Shown here piece after piece: positions 23,970 through 35,800 of a DNA stretch of 64,000 bases. The number at the start of each line of letters is the position of its first letter. The stretch's first letter is position 1. The stretch is from NCBI GenBank assembly GCA_032622095.1, contig CP136064.1:248159827-248223826 (forward strand), in the 5' to 3' direction. The position numbers and the translations under genes were made by a program. This stretch comes from Siphonodentalium dalli (taxonomy: Eukaryota; Mollusca; Scaphopoda; Gadilida; Siphonodentaliidae). The notes below the pieces were generated by a model. The model made no database searches, was not told the origin of the DNA, and saw only the letters and a program-made list of their open reading frames with translations.

Positions 23970-25273
23970 CCAAGTCTTCTCGTACTAAAACCGGCTAAGA
24001 TATTGGGATGGAGGTGCCAGTCTTTAGTCCAAGCCCGCTTCTATACCAATCCTATCACACGAGTTACGCCCACGATCTGTGGCGGGAATCTGTGGTGTAT
24101 TTTACTCGATTTACCTAATGAATCAATACATGATGCTATATACATCGGAAAGAGAGACATCTTATGGTCATAATGGTGTATCATAATCTAACTTTCATGT
24201 TAAATTACGCATAGAATATTCCGGTTGATTGTCACCAACATCGCTGTTTTTTCTGTTTGTTTACTTAACTGAAAGCCGAATTCAGAACTTCGGCATTGTC
24301 CGGTGTTTGTTCTGAGTATTCTAGTTTCCGTTTCTATATATAGCGCGGGGTTTTCCGAACAAAATAGCGAAAACCGATCGCCGCAAAGTCCAGTTTCCAA
24401 TGTGCTTTGAGAACAATTCCCGCACTAAAAACTTAATGACATAATGGAGGATCAGAAAGGTAGTTTTGTTGACAATTTTCGCAAGCAACTTGTCAAAATT
24501 GGAGCAAATTAGATCTCTTGTGTCTGACTTGCCATGCGTGTGATTTTCATCCATGTGCATTTTGACTTTTGTGTTGATAAAATAATCGGAGAACCGAATC
24601 ACACAGTTTCGAAATATAGTTCTTCCGTTTTAGTGGGACTTTTCAAACTTAAGGTTAAAAATTTATATTGCTCTGTTCGCTTAGTATATATCTTAATTTC
24701 GCTGAAGTCCACCAAATGTGGGAAATGTAGCACCATATTATTTATTCTTTTGGTCACAGTGTTTACACTGTTTTAAACTTTGAGAGGGTTGTAATTCCCC
24801 GTAATTTATTTAATGTATTACATTTATATCTTCAATGTTTAATTAATCTATTTATTTTTTATTTATTGACACACATAATTACGATTACAATGGAGAATTC
24901 ATCGTAATTTGCATTGTCAGTCGAAAATCTACGGAATATTTTCAACGGAAAATGCCGAACACAGTTCGCGAGGTCAACTGAGTTCGCATACTTTTAAAAA
25001 TTTGTAAACATTGCGGTAAATGTCTCTTTTCGCATTAAATTACCGCTTTCAATTCACAACTGATGTGGGTTTCAGATCAAATAGCATGTCTTCTGCGGAA
25101 AATATCCGTTTATTGTCGCAATTGTGATATTTTATTTCATATAATTGTGGTTTTATTTGAGCGGGTCACTAACGCTTAAGTCGTGTCATAAGAATGCATG
25201 GGCCTGGAACTCGGACTAAAGACCGGCACCTCCATCCCAATATCTTAGCCGGTTTTAGTACGAGAAGACTTGG
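23970..25273. mobile_element. 1.3 kb terminal-inverted-repeat element
   Basis: Inverted ends of about 65 bases (CCAAGTCTTCTCGTACTAAA, AACCGGCTAAGATATTGGGA, GGAGGTGCC) are flanked by ACT on both sides. The interior is A/T-rich, with short open frames but no transposase. The superfamily is uncertain; the 3-base flank could suggest a Harbinger relative. Confidence 0.8.
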
Positions 25274-25623
25274 ACTACATATTTAGGAGATAAGCGTTAG
25301 ATATTCAGGGATTTGAGTATGAAATCAGTACCAAAACATACCAAAGCACAACCATATCTGATGATCCATGCCAAAATTACAAGCTGAAATGTTTGTAGAG
25401 AGACCAAATTAAAAATGTAGAAATTCTATAACTAAATGTCAATGAATAGAAACTCATCCATATCATGAGAGCTTGATTTTCATTGGCCAATCATGTGGCA
25501 CACTGCAGAAATTGCCTCAACCTGTTCCAAAGCTATGGCATGCGTCTGTTTGTGGAGTGAAGCCTGCTTACGACAGCACCTTTGACCTTTGACCTTTGAC
25601 CGATAACATTTAAGTTGATGGTC

Positions 25624-25933
25624 CAGGCCTGAAAATATGGTGCTGGATATTTGCAGAATGAGGCCCCCAGCACAGCGGGCTAGCATCACTAAATGAACCT
25701 TCTGGGGACCTCATTCTGCTTTGGCCTCATCTTCAAAGGAAAGTATCTTTATTATCAAATTAAAAAAAAATTATGTTTCTTCAGAAAGTTTCTTTTTTAA
25801 TTTAGTTTCTATTTATCCCCAAATTGGCAGACGACAATGCATAATTGAGGTGCCCAATGGGTGCACATCATCGTTCTTCACAGACTGTGGGGACCTCATT
25901 CTGCAAATGTTTGGCTCCATATTTTCAGCCCTG
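25624..25933. mobile_element. GAATGAGG palindromic element, decayed long form
   Basis: Outer arms CAGGCCTGAAAATATGGTGC and its inverted partner ATATTTTCAGCCCTG enclose one shortened hairpin and the spacer with CCCAATGGGTGCACATCATC. Confidence 0.7.
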
Positions 25934-26040
25934 ATTGGGTCACATTGAGCCCAGCTAACAATAATTTTGAGAAGTGACAGCTTATTATTTTAACTATAAC
26001 AGACCGATTAAGGAGTGCCAAAAGCAATTAAAAGGACAAG

Positions 26041-26414
26041 TGGTGAGTTTAGTGTGCCTGTCATTTGCAGAATGAGGTCCCCGGAGGGTAAGTTTAGTGA
26101 AGCTATCCCGTATAGCGGGCTAGCATCACTAAATAAAACCCTCTGGGGACCTCATCCTGCTTAGGCCTCATCTGCATTGGGAGACAGACTCAGATTGAAG
26201 TTTCCAACTGATGAATATTGTGATGTACACCCATTGGGTACCTCGATTTTGTATGTGTCGTCTGCCAATTGGTGGATATAGAGAAACTAAACTAAAAAAG
26301 AAATAGAATCTGTGTGAAGAAATTTTATAATAAAGAAACTTTCCAGAGAAGATGAGGCCTAGGCAGAATGAGGTCCTCATTCTGCAAATGACAGGCACAC
26401 TAAACTCAGGCCTG
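26041..26414. mobile_element. GAATGAGG palindromic element, long form, second hairpin collapsed
   Basis: The left hairpin is complete (26070-26160, GAATGAGGTCCCCGGAGGGT arm). On the right only GAATGAGGTCCTCATTC remains of the second hairpin. The spacer is inverted relative to the copy at 22741. Confidence 0.75.
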
Positions 26415-26714
26415 ATTACAGGATTAAGCTCATATTAAAACAGCAATGCTGTTTTAGCTTATATATGAGGTACTTATTAACATTCTGTGAAGATTGAAAC
26501 TGTGCGTCACCACCGACAACTGGCCCCACCATTGTCCTTTGCTGGAGGGCAGGAGGTTCATTTGCCCCCACCCCAGCTCTGTCAGCCTTGGGCAGATGTC
26601 CATCTGAATTCATCTCTTAGTGTATGACTTATTTCCTGAAGTGATTAGATAACAATGACATTTCAAAATTAGATTTATAAATTGAACAAATAAATAGCAA
26701 GAGACACAACTTAC
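26415..26714. other. Unassigned stretch next to the last found ankyrin exon
   Basis: This is presumed intron downstream of the exon at 26715-26836. No acceptor/exon pair continuing the frame (one base needed to complete GA) could be identified here. Confidence 0.3.
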
Positions 26715-26836
26715 TCTTGAGAAGGATGTTCCTTTCTGTATTTATTCAGCATCCCGATAATAAGTTTGTTATTTGTCATCTCTTCTGGTAGCTGCCCTTC
26801 TAAAGTTCTGGTGTCGACGTCAATTCCATCTATTGT
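26715..26836 (-). CDS. Ankyrin gene exon, most downstream exon found
   Basis: The 122-base exon has acceptor acattgtag and a strong donor CAAGA|GTAAGT. It reads TIDGIDVDTRTLEGQLPEEM and then TNNKLIIGMLNKYRKEHPSQ, fitting a further ankyrin unit (GQLPEE... replacing GxTPLH). It leaves two bases (GA) for a following exon that I could not identify. The gene therefore continues below 26715. Confidence 0.85.
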
Positions 26837-29800
26837 CTACAATGTATCAATATAATACATAATGAAAGTGTCAATGACACTGTAGCTCACTTAGGTTGGG
26901 GAATAATTTAATGGTTGACAGTAAATGGAGGGATGTGGTCTGTAGGGTGTGCCAAAGGATTTAGTGATGCAAAGAGTAAATTCTAAAATGGCCACAGCGG
27001 CCATGTTTTTTTTGGCCAAATGACCCCAAAATGACTTGTTCCCATCTAGAGGTCACCCCGATGATCCATATGAAGTTTGGTGATGATCGGATCAGGGATG
27101 TGGTCTGTAGGATGTGTCAAAGGATTTATTAATGCAAAGAGTAAAATCCAAGATGGCCACCAGTGGCCATGTTTTTTGGCCACTTGATCCTAAAATGACT
27201 CGTTCCCATCTACATGTAAATGTCAACATTCATTACAAATTTTATGATGATCAGACAAACAGTACGGCCTGTAGCCCGCGCCAATGGATTTAATTTTGAA
27301 ATCCAAGATGACCACCAGCGGCCATGTTTTTTGGCCGAATGACCCCAAAATGAATCTTTCCCATCTACATGTCAATGTCAACATTCATGACAAATTTCAT
27401 AAAGATCAGACCAAAGATACGATCTGTAGCCAGCGCCAAAGGAAATTGTTGACGGACGACGGACGCCAACCCATGGCAATAGCTCAAACTTACAAAGTAA
27501 GTTGAGCTAAAAATTAGTGGACAATTCAACCTCGTAATTGGAATAGATTGCAAAAATATATTGAAGCCTACAGTGAAACCCATATGACTTATAAATACAA
27601 CATATTTTTCTGCTAAGATAAAAAGCTATTATGCAAGTACTGTTCATCAATTCTGCATGCTTAAAGGCACAGGCGGCGTTCGTTGCAGAAATATTCATAT
27701 TTGTTCAAATTGCCATAAACAGAAGGAATATTAAAATATATATAGTTTTGTTCTTATGCCAAACATAATCAGTGTATAAATAGTATATTGTCGTCAAGAC
27801 GTACAATGGTGTATGTAAACAAGAACCTGCTCGTGTTACAGAAGTTTTGCTGCTGTTTACATAACACAGCGCAATTCTATTGGTTAATTACACCCAAATG
27901 ATATAAACGCTCTTTATTATTTCCATAACAGGAAAACAGTAACAAACTAGAATGCACTCACTGGAGCTGCCTATACTTGCGCCCATCACACATTTGGCAT
28001 GTTTTGTGGTGTCTTGCCAACAACAGTTTGAACCACGGGTGCTGGCCCCTCGTATGAGAGATCAATAAAAAAATCTGGATATCAAATTTCAGTTCATCCA
28101 TCGCTGAAATATTTGTGTGTATGGACAGAATATCTCTGTTATCTGCAGTTGATCTATTACACTAATGATGGTCTTAGTAATACCGTACGAGTTGTTTGAC
28201 ATATTTATTGAACAATATAGACATCACTGATATGAAGGGTGTGAAGACGATTGGTTGCCGATGATGCTATATATTATATACCAATGGGTTAAATTACTAG
28301 TTTGACTAGAATGATTTGTGTATGCCATTGCACTTCATCGGCAAAAACCATCAAAATCAATTACAAATACCGACACAATTAAATAAAAGACGCGTTAATT
28401 AAGAAGTTTTTGAGACAAATTGTTTGAAGAACATGTTGACAGATGCTCTAATGAACATATGATTGTCAAAATTTATGGCAGAGTTGGGACTAAATTTCAC
28501 TTTATGCTTGGAATCAGGTGAGACACACAATACACACAATGCTTCACTTCATACAAAATAAGATGCTTCAGTTGATACTTTTATCAATGATCTTGTTAGG
28601 CCTGACGTGACATAATAAACCTTCCACGTTTTGTGTAATCGAGAGCAATCTCCTGCACCCCCCCCCCCACCCCTCAAAGGAATTCTGATCTCCTAGATTA
28701 TGCTGAACTGGCAAGTCTGGTTAACCCTTTACCCAACAAACCGGCCAAAACCGGCCAAATAAAGCTTCAACAGCCTAAAATATCTTCGGTCTGTCTCAAT
28801 AGAACCATACAAATATGGATATCATTGGAACCGGCTCCTTGACCACATTGTGATAGTTACAGTTATGCCATGTGCCAATGCATTCTCTTATATATGCGAG
28901 TCGACCATAGGTCGCCTCGCATATATAAGAGAATGCATTGGCCTAAAAAAAATCTTTTTTTAACACTTTTTACCATTTTTTCTTACATTCTTTAACAATT
29001 TTATAATTTTTAATATGTTAAGCCAATGCATTCTCTTATATATGCGAGGCGACCTATGGTCGACTCGCATATATAAGAGAATGCATTGGCACAGGGCCGT
29101 TCTGTTGGGTAAAGGGTTAAAAATTCAAGCTTGAGGTGTGCTGTCAATGCCATGAATCTCTACTCTTGCGACACCTGTAGAGATCATATTGAACCAGTAA
29201 CCTGGGAATGTTTTATCTGTTCTGATGGGGAACATTATATCATTAAAGAAAAAATATGCATGTAACATATTTTTAGTTAATACCTGATTTAGGCAACTTT
29301 TGTTGGCCGATTTCACTCTCTGTCCTTATAAGCATGAATTTCCCCCAGGTAACCAATTCAATGTTTATCGTGAAATCAGCTCACAAAAGTCACCTAAATA
29401 ATGTAATTTTGAGCTGGGATCTTCAAAAAGTTCCCAGGTTTTGAATTGGCAGATTGTGACCTCTACTGGAGTAACCATGACCTCTACTGGAGTAACCAGA
29501 GTATTGATTCATGGCATGATTTATCAACTCTAGTAAATATTATTATCAACCTTGTTTGTTTTTGAATGTTAACAAATCTAGAAAACTTAAAAAATATACC
29601 CTGGTTGATACCCCAAATCACCCAGAAAATTTTGACCAACATCTCAGAAACAATCTTTTGATGTTAACAGGTCTGCGCTGGACTCACCAAGAGTTTTTTG
29701 ATGGATTTCTTTCTCGCCATTTTGCATGCAGTATGTATTGGGGTCAGTCCGTCATTGTTCTGTATATTCAGACAGGTAGAGTCTTTATCACACAGGAGCT

Positions 29801-32800
29801 TCACAATTGTTAAATTATCACCTCCAGTTAAAGTATAATGTAAAGCCGTGTTACCATCGTATAAATTCACTGCGCACACATGGCTCACCAAACCATCTAC
29901 AAAATATGATGTAAAGCTGTGTTACCATCGTATAAATTCACCGCGCATACATGGCTCACTAAACCATCTACAAAATATGATATAAAGCTGTGTTACAGTG
30001 GTATACGTTCAATGCGAACACATGACTCACCAAACCATCTACAAAATATGATGTAAAGCTGTGTTACCATCATATAGGTTCACCACGCGCACATGGCTTA
30101 CAAAACCATCAATAAAATATGATGTAAAGCTGTGTTAGCATCGTATAAATTCACCCCACGCACATGGCTTACAAAACCATCTATAAAATATGATGTAAAG
30201 CTGTGTTACCATCCTATAGGTTCACCGCGCACATGGCTTACAAAACCATCTATATCACCTGACCAAGTATGTATAATTAAATGGCATTAATTATGTTGGT
30301 TGCTCCTTGTTACCTCTTTACTGTTTTGTATTTCAAAAGACAACATAATCCATTCAAGTCTGAGTTTAGTGTGCTTGTCATTTGCAGATGAGGTCAGCAG
30401 AGGGTGATTTAGTGACGCTATCCCGCATAGCGGGGTTGCATCACTAAATTCACCCCCTGGGGACCTCATTCTGCTTAAGCCTCATCTTCTCTTCTTTTCT
30501 TTATTATCATATTTCTATAGAAACTTCTTCACATAGATTCTATTTCTTTTTTCAGTTTAGTTTCTCTATATCCCCAAATTGGCTGACGACACATTGTATA
30601 ATCAAGGTTCCCAATGGGTGCACATCACAATATTCACCATGTGGGAACTTCGTTATGAGTCTATGTCTCCCATAGCAGATGAGGCCCTGCAGAATGAGGT
30701 TCCCAGATGGTGAATTTAGTGATGCCAGCCCGCTATGTGGGATAGCGTCACTAAATTCACCCTCTGGGGACCTCATTCTGCAAATGACAGGCACACTAAA
30801 CTCAGACTTGAATCCATTTAGTGGTATGCAAATGGTGATGTTTTTTAAATTACACCACAAATTAGAACTGCGAGCTAATTCAGCAGTTGAGTCAATTAAG
30901 CCTGAAAATGGAGTGTCTGACGTTTGCAGAATAAGGTCCCCAGAGGGTGAATTTAGTGATGCTATGCTGCAGAGGGCTAGCATCACTGAATTCACCCTCT
31001 GGGGGACCTCATTCTGCTTAGACCTCACCTTCCAGGAAGTATCTATTGTCTTAAATTGTTTTTAGTTACTTTTTCAGTCGCTTATGTTCAGTTGCTATAT
31101 CCCGTAATTTGCATAAGATAAATTGCATAATCGAGGTGACTAATGGGTGACTGGGGAACTTCAGTCTCATCCTAGGTCTCCCATAGAAGTTGAGGCCTAA
31201 GCAGAATGAGGTCTCCAGAGTGTGTCACTAAATTCACCCTCTGGGGACCTCAATCTTAAATATCAGACACACTATATCCAGACTTGGAGTCAATGGCAGT
31301 TCACATTGTCATCAGCATAAACAATCATCAATTTCTATGTGTTCTATTTAGACCATCCCATGTGAATCACATGTGTCGCACGCTAGCTTGAAAGACCTAT
31401 AACGGACTGAAGATGTAACCATCAGGGTATTTCAAATCATAGCAAGTATTTAACCCTTTCATGATGGGAGTTGCACTGGTGCAACATTAAAGATCCTGTG
31501 CCAGTGCATTTTCCTATATATGTGAGTCTCCCATCGGGAGCCTCGCATATATAAGAGAATGCACTGTCTTACAATGGTCAAGGTAAATATTGTTAGGCCA
31601 ATGCATTCTCTTATATATGCAAGGCTCCCTATGGGAAACTCGCCTATATAAAAGAATGTATTGGCACAGGGGTTTCGCAAAATTTCAGGACGCTCTAGTC
31701 AAGGAATGGTTAGTATAGTATAGCGGCTAAGACCAAAATTATGGGGGAATCATGCACTTTTTAGTAGAAGCATGAAACTTTGTATACACCTCCAGGGACA
31801 TATATGAAACAAATTATGATATGGACCCAACTCAAATAACCACTTTGTTGGTCGTCACAACGACTTTCGGAAACCACCCGATTTTTTTGACAAAAAAAAC
31901 ATGTTTTTTTCATAAGATGATCACTGTGCATAGCAAAAGTGTATTTAGAAGGTAGTTTTGAAGTTTTTATCAATATTACTGTCTATAGATGCATTCAGGG
32001 TTCCAAACCTCCAATTACAACAACAACATTTTACATGAAACTCATTGACTCATAATAGTTCATCATGTTCATGGGCTGGTAGGACCCATCATGTACCCCC
32101 ACCATTACTCAACTTCTTTGGTATTGTTCAGGAAAAATTATGTTACACAGGGGGGGGGGGGGGGGGTCGGAAAAAAAAATTCAGGCACATATGGCATTTT
32201 TTCCCTTTCGATCATTTTTTGTACCCATGCCAAATGGTTTTCCGTTTTCGGCAGTTTTTTAACACTAAAACAGAGATTTGCGGGGGAAATTCACTGTAAA
32301 CAACTGTATATGAATTTCTGTGCATACTATTTATCATGGATGTTAACATGGACATGTAAATAGGAATGAGTCATTTTGAGGTCATTCCGCCAAAAAAACA
32401 TGGCTGCCAGTGGCCATCTTGGATTTCAAAATTTGCAACAAAATACAACACGATAACTGCCTGCAGTCAGTTTACCAGTTAGAATTACATTATTTCTCTC
32501 ATTCAAAGTGGTTTTGAAGCCCAACTCATTGCCAAAACACTAAAAAAACAAGCAGGAATTTTTTTTTTTAGTTGCGGAAAAAAATGCTTGTTGATGGCTT
32601 TGACCACCACCCACCCAGGCATACGTGCCAAAATTTTGTTTTTCACCCCCCCCCGTGTTACCAGCAATTTTTTTGGGTCCTAATGTAGGGTAGGCCTACC
32701 TACTGGGTCAAAGTTACTAAGTTTCCTTTTGTTTTCGATCATGATGGGGAGGGGGAACGGTAATCCCATATAAGTGATGTCATTGTGATTGGATCTTAAC

Positions 32801-35800
32801 AGCTAATGTGTCATTTTGGTAGGTACATGTATTTGGTTACTGTATCTACTGGTATTAAAACCAATATTATGTTGCCATTGATGAGTTGACATGCAACAGC
32901 GATGAAAGCACACATTTATAATAGTCTGGGAGCTGATGGGGTACCCCTGCACCCTCATCCCATGACTTAACTTCACCCACTCATTTCCTTCCTTATTGTG
33001 ACCTTCAACCTCTTAGCAATGTTAACACAAAACTTGAAAAGGTGGCTGTGTAGACACAAGACGAGACGGCGTCAGAGTCAGACACGGCCGCCCATTATCA
33101 GACGAGGCACTATAAGTCAGTTTGGTGCAAACTATGTAATGGATAATGTTCGAAGAATAGGGGATTCGGTAAAAGAATAGACGAGGCTCTTGCGCCGAGT
33201 CTATTCTTGACCGAATTCCCGATGCTGAGAATATTATCTGACTTAAAACCCACACATTGAATTGTCATTGGAGCCAACTATCCATTTGGTCTGGTCCACA
33301 TCTCTGTCTTGATTACCTGAGTATACGCCCACAGTTCAGCACGGACAGTTATTGTTGTCCACGGCGAAAAGCAACACGTTACAATTATTATTTAATTCGA
33401 ATTAGGACTCGCCAGTTGAGGGACGTTTCCTCCGAAGTTTGCCGTTGCGCTGTGGATTCGGCCAGTGTATGTGAGCAATATATTTCTATCCAATTGTATT
33501 TTTTTCTTTTTTTTTCTTTCTTGATTTAAAGATGCCCCATCCAATTCGACATAAAATAAGTACACATTCCATAATAATTTAGCAGGCAATAAAACATGAA
33601 ATATAATGGTCGTTATACATATGCATCACCAATACAGCACCACAAGAAACATCCAAAATAATGTGATCAGAATCATCATAAATGGCTTATTTTCGAAATT
33701 TCTCTTCAATTTTCATCGTTCGTTGGTAATGAAGTAAAAACGCTCTTTATAAAATGTGATTTTTCGAATATTCTGGCGCCAAACAACACGAAACCTGGTA
33801 AAAAAAACTGTCTCATTATTAAGAAGTCGAAACCACACAAGAAGCTTGCATAAATGGGTTCACTGATTCTTTCTCACTGTTGTCTTGTGTAGAATACGCA
33901 ATAGAAGTATTATAGTGTCCAATTGTATGGCCCGTATGGGTATCTTGAATTTCCAATTATTATCAGGAAGACACCTAGATGTACTATAGCTTGAATTCTA
34001 AGTATCATTCTATAGTTTATACACAGGAACGTGGCTAGACGTGACTCAGAGCAGTATGACAATTTAATTTCGCACACCCATGCACCCCCTTCAGGATAGA
34101 TGTTTCAAACTGAAAGGTATCATAACATTTCTAGTTATTGGACAATTCTTACATGACATGGGCTATCCCCCGTTGTTAGCAAATTCCCATCAGTCCCATC
34201 GTATATACATGATTTCCAACTATTCCCCCAACACGATGACCATACATATGCCTTTAAGTGTCACCCCCAAAAGTTAACAAATGGTCAGTGCACAAAATAA
34301 TGTATAACCTGTGTTATCTTTTATTCGAAACAGCATGCGTAAATAGTGCCTATATTGTATTTATCATTCAATACATGTATATAGTTGATTAGTCATCAGC
34401 GACGTGGCTAGTGGGCTCCGGGTCATCGGTGGGGTGTCCATGGTGATATGTATGTATATACAATGAGTCACTGTATGGTCATGTCTGAGGTGAATAGGTA
34501 TACAGGGAGTGACTATTGTCATGTGTGCGTTTACAGATATATACCCGATGTGACGGTATGGTCATTTATGCAGTGTGGGTGTAACGAGAGTAGCTACATG
34601 GTCAGATATGTGTTGTCTGTGTATAAATGGAGTGACTCTATGGTCATGGTGGGTTTTACAGGTGTAACTTTTGTATTGTCATGGGTGGGTTTATAGATAT
34701 ATGTATTGTTGTTGGTTGTGCTGTGGATCAATATGGAGCAGTATGTTGTATAGGTGTACATGGAATGAATGTAGTCATGGTTAAGTGTATATGCATATCT
34801 GCAGTATAGCTTGATGGACATTGGCGGACGTGTCACTTGTGGGTATATGGGGAGTGCCCTTGTTGTCGGGGTGGGATGCATATATGTAATGGCACTAGTC
34901 ATTGGTGGGTGTATAGGTATACATGTACATGGAGCAGCTGACCATATGGCCAATGGTGATGTGAATAGGTATATAATGAGTGATTGTAAGACCATGAGTG
35001 TGGTGAATAGCTATGCAGGGGATAGTGACTGTATGGTGATGGGTATATAGGAGTATACCTGGTGTGCCTGCATGGTGAATCATGGCTGTATCATCATGTG
35101 TGATGTACATGTATATATGGGTATATCCAATTGTGGCTGTATGGTCATGGTCTGAGGAGGTGCATGTGTATAAAGTGAGTGGCCACATATGGAGTGACTG
35201 TATGGTCATGGGTGGGTTGCACAGGTGTACCTTGGGTCGCTATCGCTGCTTTCCACAATAACTCATGGATATGTTAATCTAAAGAGAAATCATGTTAGAG
35301 AGTTCTCCATCTTTGTGACCTTTATGCACAATGAAAGAAACACTAAACGGTTTTACTGACAATAGTTGGTCAGATTTGATGCTATTGTGCCAGAGTAGCC
35401 ACATATTATGGTCCCACTTAGTTCAGTTTTTAAGTTCTGCCAATTTCCTTTCAAAACATGGCCATATATACTAGTAGCGTAATTATAAAATTTGATCGTA
35501 CACACATTTGTTGGCATTTGTTACATTTATAATTGAAAATAAACGTACACATTTTACCTTACAATGATAATTAATTCCCAGGTGCTGAAGCCACCACAAC
35601 CTCACCACACACTAGAAGAGACAGTGCCGTGGCTGTTGGGGGAGGGGGGGCTGCTTAAATTTCCAACTGAACCCTTCTGAATCATACCAAACTCTCAGGT
35701 CCTCAAAATTGGATTTGCACCCTGCTTTGAGTCCAATCTGTCACCACATACATGTAGGCCTACATGAAGATGGAAAAATATTCAACCGACAATGTAACAC

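Noticed and set aside
30552-31028. 158-codon open frame on the - strand containing repeated SPEGEFSDA and LNSPSGDLILQ
   Set aside because: The repeated words are translations of GAATGAGG hairpin arms, and the same peptide words appear at 23487-23804, 8568-8888 and 60688-60873.
34594-35209. Overlapping open frames of 133 and 104 codons on the - strand
   Set aside because: By-products of the same minisatellite; they change frame with every unit-length variation.
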